Assembly: GCF_034119865.1 (NCBI RefSeq)
Contig: NZ_CP139421.1
Coordinates: 2,418,001-2,482,000, forward strand
Source of the DNA: Algoriphagus sp. NG3
GTDB lineage: Bacteria > Bacteroidota > Bacteroidia > Cytophagales > Cyclobacteriaceae
Direction: 5' to 3'
Length of the DNA stretch: 64,000 nucleotides
The notes beneath the pieces were generated by a model. The model saw only the letters and a list, made by a program, of their open reading frames with translations, did not search any database and was not told the DNA's origin. The position numbers were made by a program, and so were the translations under genes. Positions 60,103 to 64,000 of the stretch are shown piece by piece (positions within the stretch are counted from its first letter, which is position 1; every line of letters begins with the position of its first letter).

Positions 60103-63100
60103 ATGAAAAGAAGGTTACGGTTTTTTGGCAAAGCCAATATGCTCCTTTGTGGAGCCTTTTTTGTTTTTACCATTGGCTTTGCACAGCAAACCAAAACCTT
60201 CGGTCTAGTAGGTAAACAAGCAGCACCCCATATCCACGGAGAAAAATGCGGACATGGGATATTAGAACAAAAGCTTGAAAAAGAGCTGGGGTTCTTTGGT
60301 TCCAAATCCTTCTTTGAAACATGGATCGATGGTAAAATAGAACATAGAGCCGCCCAGCCTCAGATTCTATCAAGAACTGCTGATGATCCTATTCTCATTC
60401 CCATTGTCATACATGTGATCCACAACGGAGAACCTGTTGGCACGGGATCCAATGTCCCACTCTCCCAGATAGAAGAGCAGGTGAGAATACTCAATGAGGA
60501 TTTCCAGCGTATGAACGCAGATGCGGCAAATACACCTGCTGAATTTCTTCCTGTGGCAGGACAACTGAATATTGAATTCATATTGGCCAAACAGGATATG
60601 TCCGGATTGCCAACAAATGGGATTACACGGACCCTGGGCTCCCAAAATTCCTATGATCCCAATACTGATGCCACATTAATAGCCCAACAAATCCAGTGGG
60701 ATCCCAACGAATACATGAATATCTATGTGACCCGGCTTGTCAGTCCTTTTATTGGATATTCATCTTTTCCTGTTTCTGACTTGCCTGGTCTCTCAGGAGC
60801 ATCCAATTCCGCTCTTACTGACGGAGTGGTGATTGATTACCGGTATTTTGGAAGCGGAGGCACTGCATTGGCAGCGTCAAGGGGAAGAACGGCTACCCAC
60901 GAGGTAGGCCATTTTTTCGGATTGAGACATATTTGGGGAGACGGTGGGTGTGGAGTGGATGATTTTGTAGCAGACACCCCACTTCAGGACAATTCCAATA
61001 ATTCCTGCAGCAGTAATCTGGCGCGATTCAGCTGTGACTCCAACGACATGGTCCAAAATTATATGGATTATACGCCGGATGCATGTATGAACCTCTTTAC
61101 CCAAGGCCAGGTAGAACGCATGGAAGTAGTCCTCGCCAATAGTCCAAGAAGAGTCACACTTATCAACAACAGAGCTACCCATGAACCTGTACTTGCTGAT
61201 AATGACCTTGCAATAGCACAGGTACTCGAGCCGGGAAATTTCGAATGCGACGCTGTGATCAACCCAAGAATTGAGCTACTGAACGCTGGCGAAAACACAC
61301 TTACTTCAGGCAGAGTGGAACTGAGACGCAACGGCACTTTGCTGGAATCCAAGAGAGTCACGTTCAATCTGGCAACGGGGGAAAGCTTTATAATGAACTT
61401 CAATCAATTCTCCCTATTGCCGACGACGAATACGGTGGAGTTTAGGATCACCCTGGCCAATGATGTCCCTGATAATGTAAGCACCAATAATACCCGGACG
61501 ATCACCCCGGTTCTGGAACAGCCTATCAGCTTACCTTATAGCGAATCCCTTAACACCTTTCCTTCTCCCTGGTCCATCACCAACCCTGATGAGTCATCTA
61601 CATGGGAAAAGAGAAGCCTTACAATCTCGGGCAATGCACAGGACCTGATCTATCTACGCAATTACGAATATGAGGCTCCTGGGCAGTTGGACTATTACAT
61701 TTCTCCGATCATTAACCTGGCACAATACCCCAATGCCCAACTTGTCTTCGAAATGGCCTATGCCCAGTATAACCAGTCAGGGTTTTCGGACAAATTAATT
61801 GTGGCTATTTCACAGGACTGTGGAAACACGTTTGATTTCATCAATGCGCCTTACCTGAAGAGTGAGCAACAGCTGGAAACCAGTCCCGCTACATTGGATG
61901 AATTTATTCCTACTGACCAAAGCCAATTTAGGACAGAATTGGTCAACCTTTCGGACTATGCTGATCTAGGATCTATCCGTCTGGCATTTATAGGCGAAAA
62001 TGCCTATGGAAATAACATCTACATCAAAAACATCCGGATCCTTGCAAACGAGGAGTTTAGCTATGGTATATCTTTGGATTCATTAGTCTCTCCATCCCCT
62101 ATTTTTGATGGAAGCAATGAAGAGAATATTGTCCGGCTAAGCAACACAGGTAATCTTCCATTCTCGACATTTGTGTACTCTGCGATTGTGAACAATGCAC
62201 CGGGACAGACATACATTGCCAGTGGGAACACCGTACAGCCCGGAGAAAGCTTTAACATTAGCACTCCCAACAATACCAGCCCAGGGGAAAACACACTCAG
62301 GTTTGAGGCTTCTTCTCCAAATTTCGACCAAAACCAAGAGACTCCAAACAATCTCACACGACATGTGATCGAGGATGCCTCCACTATCTCTGTACCTTGG
62401 CGGCAAAACTTCAACAACTCGGGCTCACTGACACCATGGCAGACTGTCAATCCGGAATCAGATGCTCCGGCATGGACACTTTCTTCTGTTTCTATGGGAG
62501 AAGGACCAAATAATGTAGTCACCCTCAGCAGCCAATCCCAGGGTCAGACCTATTGGCTGGGTACTCCGGTCTTCGATCTCTCTGTCCGAAGCCAAGCAAG
62601 TTTATTTTTTGATCTGGCAGCAGGGCAGGTCAGTCCTACCACCCGCTTGAAAGTGATGGCAAGCACAAATGGAGGTACTGACTACACAGAAGTATGGAAC
62701 GCTACAGGCTCCTCGCTCTCCACTGTGGCGACAGGGGAGGCTAATCCTAACAGCCCGGGAGATTATGTGAGACGCTATGTAAACCTGAGTGATTTTGCAG
62801 GGACAGGAAATGAGCAAGGAAGAGTGGCATTTGTTGTAGAGAACGGCAGCACTACTGACACGCCTATTTATCTGGACAATATAGAATTGTTCCTCAGTGC
62901 CAATGAGGAGCCCGTGATTCCCACAGAGGGTATGGCAGTGATTTACCCAAATCCGGCCAGAGAGGTATTTAATATAGCCTTTAACCTACCTGATTTCGAG
63001 GATGTAAGCATTCAGGTGATCTCAAGCACAGGAGCCTTAGTACAGGAAATAGAATATCCCGGCACCTTGAACCAGACGTATAGCTTTAGCACCCAGTTGT

Positions 63101-63174
63101 TCTCCAAGGGGGTGTTTATTGTGAAAATCAACAGCAACAGCATGAGGGAAACCAGAAGACTTATTATACATTGA
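60103..63174 (+). CDS. Secreted M43 metalloprotease with T9SS sorting domain
   Basis: The 1023-aa protein has a signal peptide near MLLCGAFFVFTIGFAQQ, after a short charged N-terminal stretch. It has the pappalysin/cytophagalysin zinc motif HEVGHFFGLRH (His266, Glu267, His270 and His276) and a Met-turn YMDYTPDACMNLF. About 600 residues of beta-sandwich repeats follow and a C-terminal type A T9SS sorting domain starts at VIYPNPAREVFNIAF. It is exported through the type IX system and probably cleaved or anchored at the surface. Likely substrates are extracellular proteins. Confidence 0.94.
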   Translation: MKRRLRFFGKANMLLCGAFFVFTIGFAQQTKTFGLVGKQAAPHIHGEKCGHGILEQKLEKELGFFGSKSFFETWIDGKIEHRAAQPQILSRTADDPILIPIVIHVIHNGEPVGTGSNVPLSQIEEQVRILNEDFQRMNADAANTPAEFLPVAGQLNIEFILAKQDMSGLPTNGITRTLGSQNSYDPNTDATLIAQQIQWDPNEYMNIYVTRLVSPFIGYSSFPVSDLPGLSGASNSALTDGVVIDYRYFGSGGTALAASRGRTATHEVGHFFGLRHIWGDGGCGVDDFVADTPLQDNSNNSCSSNLARFSCDSNDMVQNYMDYTPDACMNLFTQGQVERMEVVLANSPRRVTLINNRATHEPVLADNDLAIAQVLEPGNFECDAVINPRIELLNAGENTLTSGRVELRRNGTLLESKRVTFNLATGESFIMNFNQFSLLPTTNTVEFRITLANDVPDNVSTNNTRTITPVLEQPISLPYSESLNTFPSPWSITNPDESSTWEKRSLTISGNAQDLIYLRNYEYEAPGQLDYYISPIINLAQYPNAQLVFEMAYAQYNQSGFSDKLIVAISQDCGNTFDFINAPYLKSEQQLETSPATLDEFIPTDQSQFRTELVNLSDYADLGSIRLAFIGENAYGNNIYIKNIRILANEEFSYGISLDSLVSPSPIFDGSNEENIVRLSNTGNLPFSTFVYSAIVNNAPGQTYIASGNTVQPGESFNISTPNNTSPGENTLRFEASSPNFDQNQETPNNLTRHVIEDASTISVPWRQNFNNSGSLTPWQTVNPESDAPAWTLSSVSMGEGPNNVVTLSSQSQGQTYWLGTPVFDLSVRSQASLFFDLAAGQVSPTTRLKVMASTNGGTDYTEVWNATGSSLSTVATGEANPNSPGDYVRRYVNLSDFAGTGNEQGRVAFVVENGSTTDTPIYLDNIELFLSANEEPVIPTEGMAVIYPNPAREVFNIAFNLPDFEDVSIQVISSTGALVQEIEYPGTLNQTYSFSTQLFSKGVFIVKINSNSMRETRRLIIH

Positions 63175-63447
63175 TTTTCCTTAATTAAAACCTCGGGCAG
63201 TCGATTGAATTTCAATCGGTAGATACTTATGAAATGAAACCTTACTTTTCGGTTAAACCCGCATTTCCTTCTTTTGTGGGCTTAAGGTTTGCAGGATAAT
63301 TGAATAAAAAAGACTAGGAATTCCTCTTCGGCTTATTTTTTGCCGAAGGGATTTATGGTATTAGGATAAGCCTTCGTTGTAAGGATTGATTTTCCCGCTT
63401 ATCTTTAACTATTCAAAATTTCTTAGGCATTACATTCAACCCTCCTT
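63175..63447. other. Intergenic region with a weak hairpin
   Basis: A CTTCGGCTTATTTTTTGCCGAAG hairpin at 63327-63349 could end the protease transcript, though its T-run lies in the loop and not after the stem. A short inverted pair GATTGAATTTCAATC at 63203-63217 is also seen. Nothing else was recognised. Confidence 0.45.
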
Positions 63448-64000
63448 TTGAAAAAGATATTAATTAACCTCCTAGTGATCATTGGAATATCAGTTTTACT
63501 GGGTTTCCTCTTCCTGAAAGTTTATTTACCCATGTACACCAATCATGGTGAATCTGTCTCAGTGCCTGACTTGTCTGGCTACACCTACGATGAGGGAGTG
63601 GAAATTTTAAACCGTGCAGATCTGAAATATGAGGTATCCTTGGACTCGGGCTTCAATACGGATCTAAAGACCTACGCTATATTAAAGCAAATCCCACAAG
63701 CCAATGCGCAGGTAAAAACCGGTAAGACCATTTACATTACCTTAAACGCCAAGAATCCGCCAATGTTAAAAATGCCAAACTTGGTCAATACGCATTTGAA
63801 GAACGTGCAGGAGATATTGGCAAACATGGGACTAGAGAGAGGGGATATCGTGTATGTGCCTGATATCGCTTCCAATGTGGTACTGGAGCAAAAGTACCGG
63901 GGAGTAAAAATCACTGAGGGATTTGAGGTTCCTAAAGGTGCCCGGATAGACCTGGTAGTGGGCGATGGTCTGGGAAACCAGATTCTAGAAGTTCCTAATC
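63448..64000 (+). CDS. PASTA domain protein, 3' end outside window
   Basis: The frame from the TTG at 63448 gives MKKILINLLVIIGISVLLGF, a membrane anchor, then PASTA domains: VSVPDLSGYTYDEGVEILNR with ILKQIPQANAQVKTGKTIYI, then MLKMPNLVNTHLKNVQEIL with VVLEQKYRGVKITEGFEVPKGARIDLVVG. The coding region is cut by the window end. PASTA domains bind uncrosslinked peptidoglycan or beta-lactam-like ligands. Membrane-anchored PASTA proteins without kinase domain occur next to cell-wall genes in Bacteroidota. The TTG start is inferred because no in-frame ATG lies near the anchor. Confidence 0.82.
   Translation, partial: MKKILINLLVIIGISVLLGFLFLKVYLPMYTNHGESVSVPDLSGYTYDEGVEILNRADLKYEVSLDSGFNTDLKTYAILKQIPQANAQVKTGKTIYITLNAKNPPMLKMPNLVNTHLKNVQEILANMGLERGDIVYVPDIASNVVLEQKYRGVKITEGFEVPKGARIDLVVGDGLGNQILEVPN

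Overview
The window looks like a chromosome segment of a Bacteroidota bacterium, most likely of the Cytophagales (Cyclobacteriaceae/Algoriphagus-like). The grounds are -7 promoter boxes of the TAnnTTTG type in front of many genes, weak Shine-Dalgarno sequences, a secreted M43 protease with a type IX secretion C-terminal sorting domain, TPR histidine kinases, a maltose-type LacI/GH31/MFS cluster and a DUF4394 lipoprotein. The genus is an inference; no rRNA or tRNA gene was seen.

Layout. 1-6.7 kb holds core genes: a TPR protein cut by the window edge, a LolD/MacB-type ABC ATPase, cobalamin adenosyltransferase, branched-chain aminotransferase, an Rnk-like GreA/GreB-family protein, and prfB with its programmed +1 frameshift. 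7-16.4 kb holds transport, peptidase, NUDIX, Lrp and envelope genes, then a repeat-rich stretch and a DUF4394 lipoprotein. 16.9-18.4 kb has a universal stress protein facing a Crp/Fnr regulator. 18.7-28.1 kb is filled by two giant co-oriented genes (1374 and 1775 aa) that I do not recognise; they are the best candidate here for an undescribed system. They are divergent from feoA-feoB and a 38-aa FeoB-associated membrane peptide.

31-45 kb holds a polysaccharide flippase, a 6S-RNA-like gene on the minus strand, a second universal stress protein, an ECF sigma module, mscL, an S9 oligopeptidase, mgsA-pfkA (glycolysis with its methylglyoxal overflow branch) and class II aldolase. Between these lie hairpin-rich and heptamer-repeat intergenic regions. 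44-49 kb is an alpha-glucoside utilisation locus (LacI regulator, GH31 enzyme, SLC45-like transporter) with a perfect CAAACGTTTG palindrome. 49-64 kb holds a Crp-type regulator, a small beta-barrel protein, a cytosolic PBP-fold protein, a TPR histidine kinase, surE, ribBA, dnaG, mrp (apbC), an Nfu-type protein, the secreted metalloprotease, and a PASTA protein cut by the window end.

Two dispersed repeat families recur in the intergenic DNA. Family A is MITE-like, with TAGGGCTTGCTGAAAAA-type inverted ends, and is seen in four forms. Family B is a 145-165 bp element with imperfect inverted ends (TATCCGC..TGCCAGTA) and a variable central cassette; four copies and one possible remnant are seen. 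One family B copy supplies the last codons and stop of the flippase gene.
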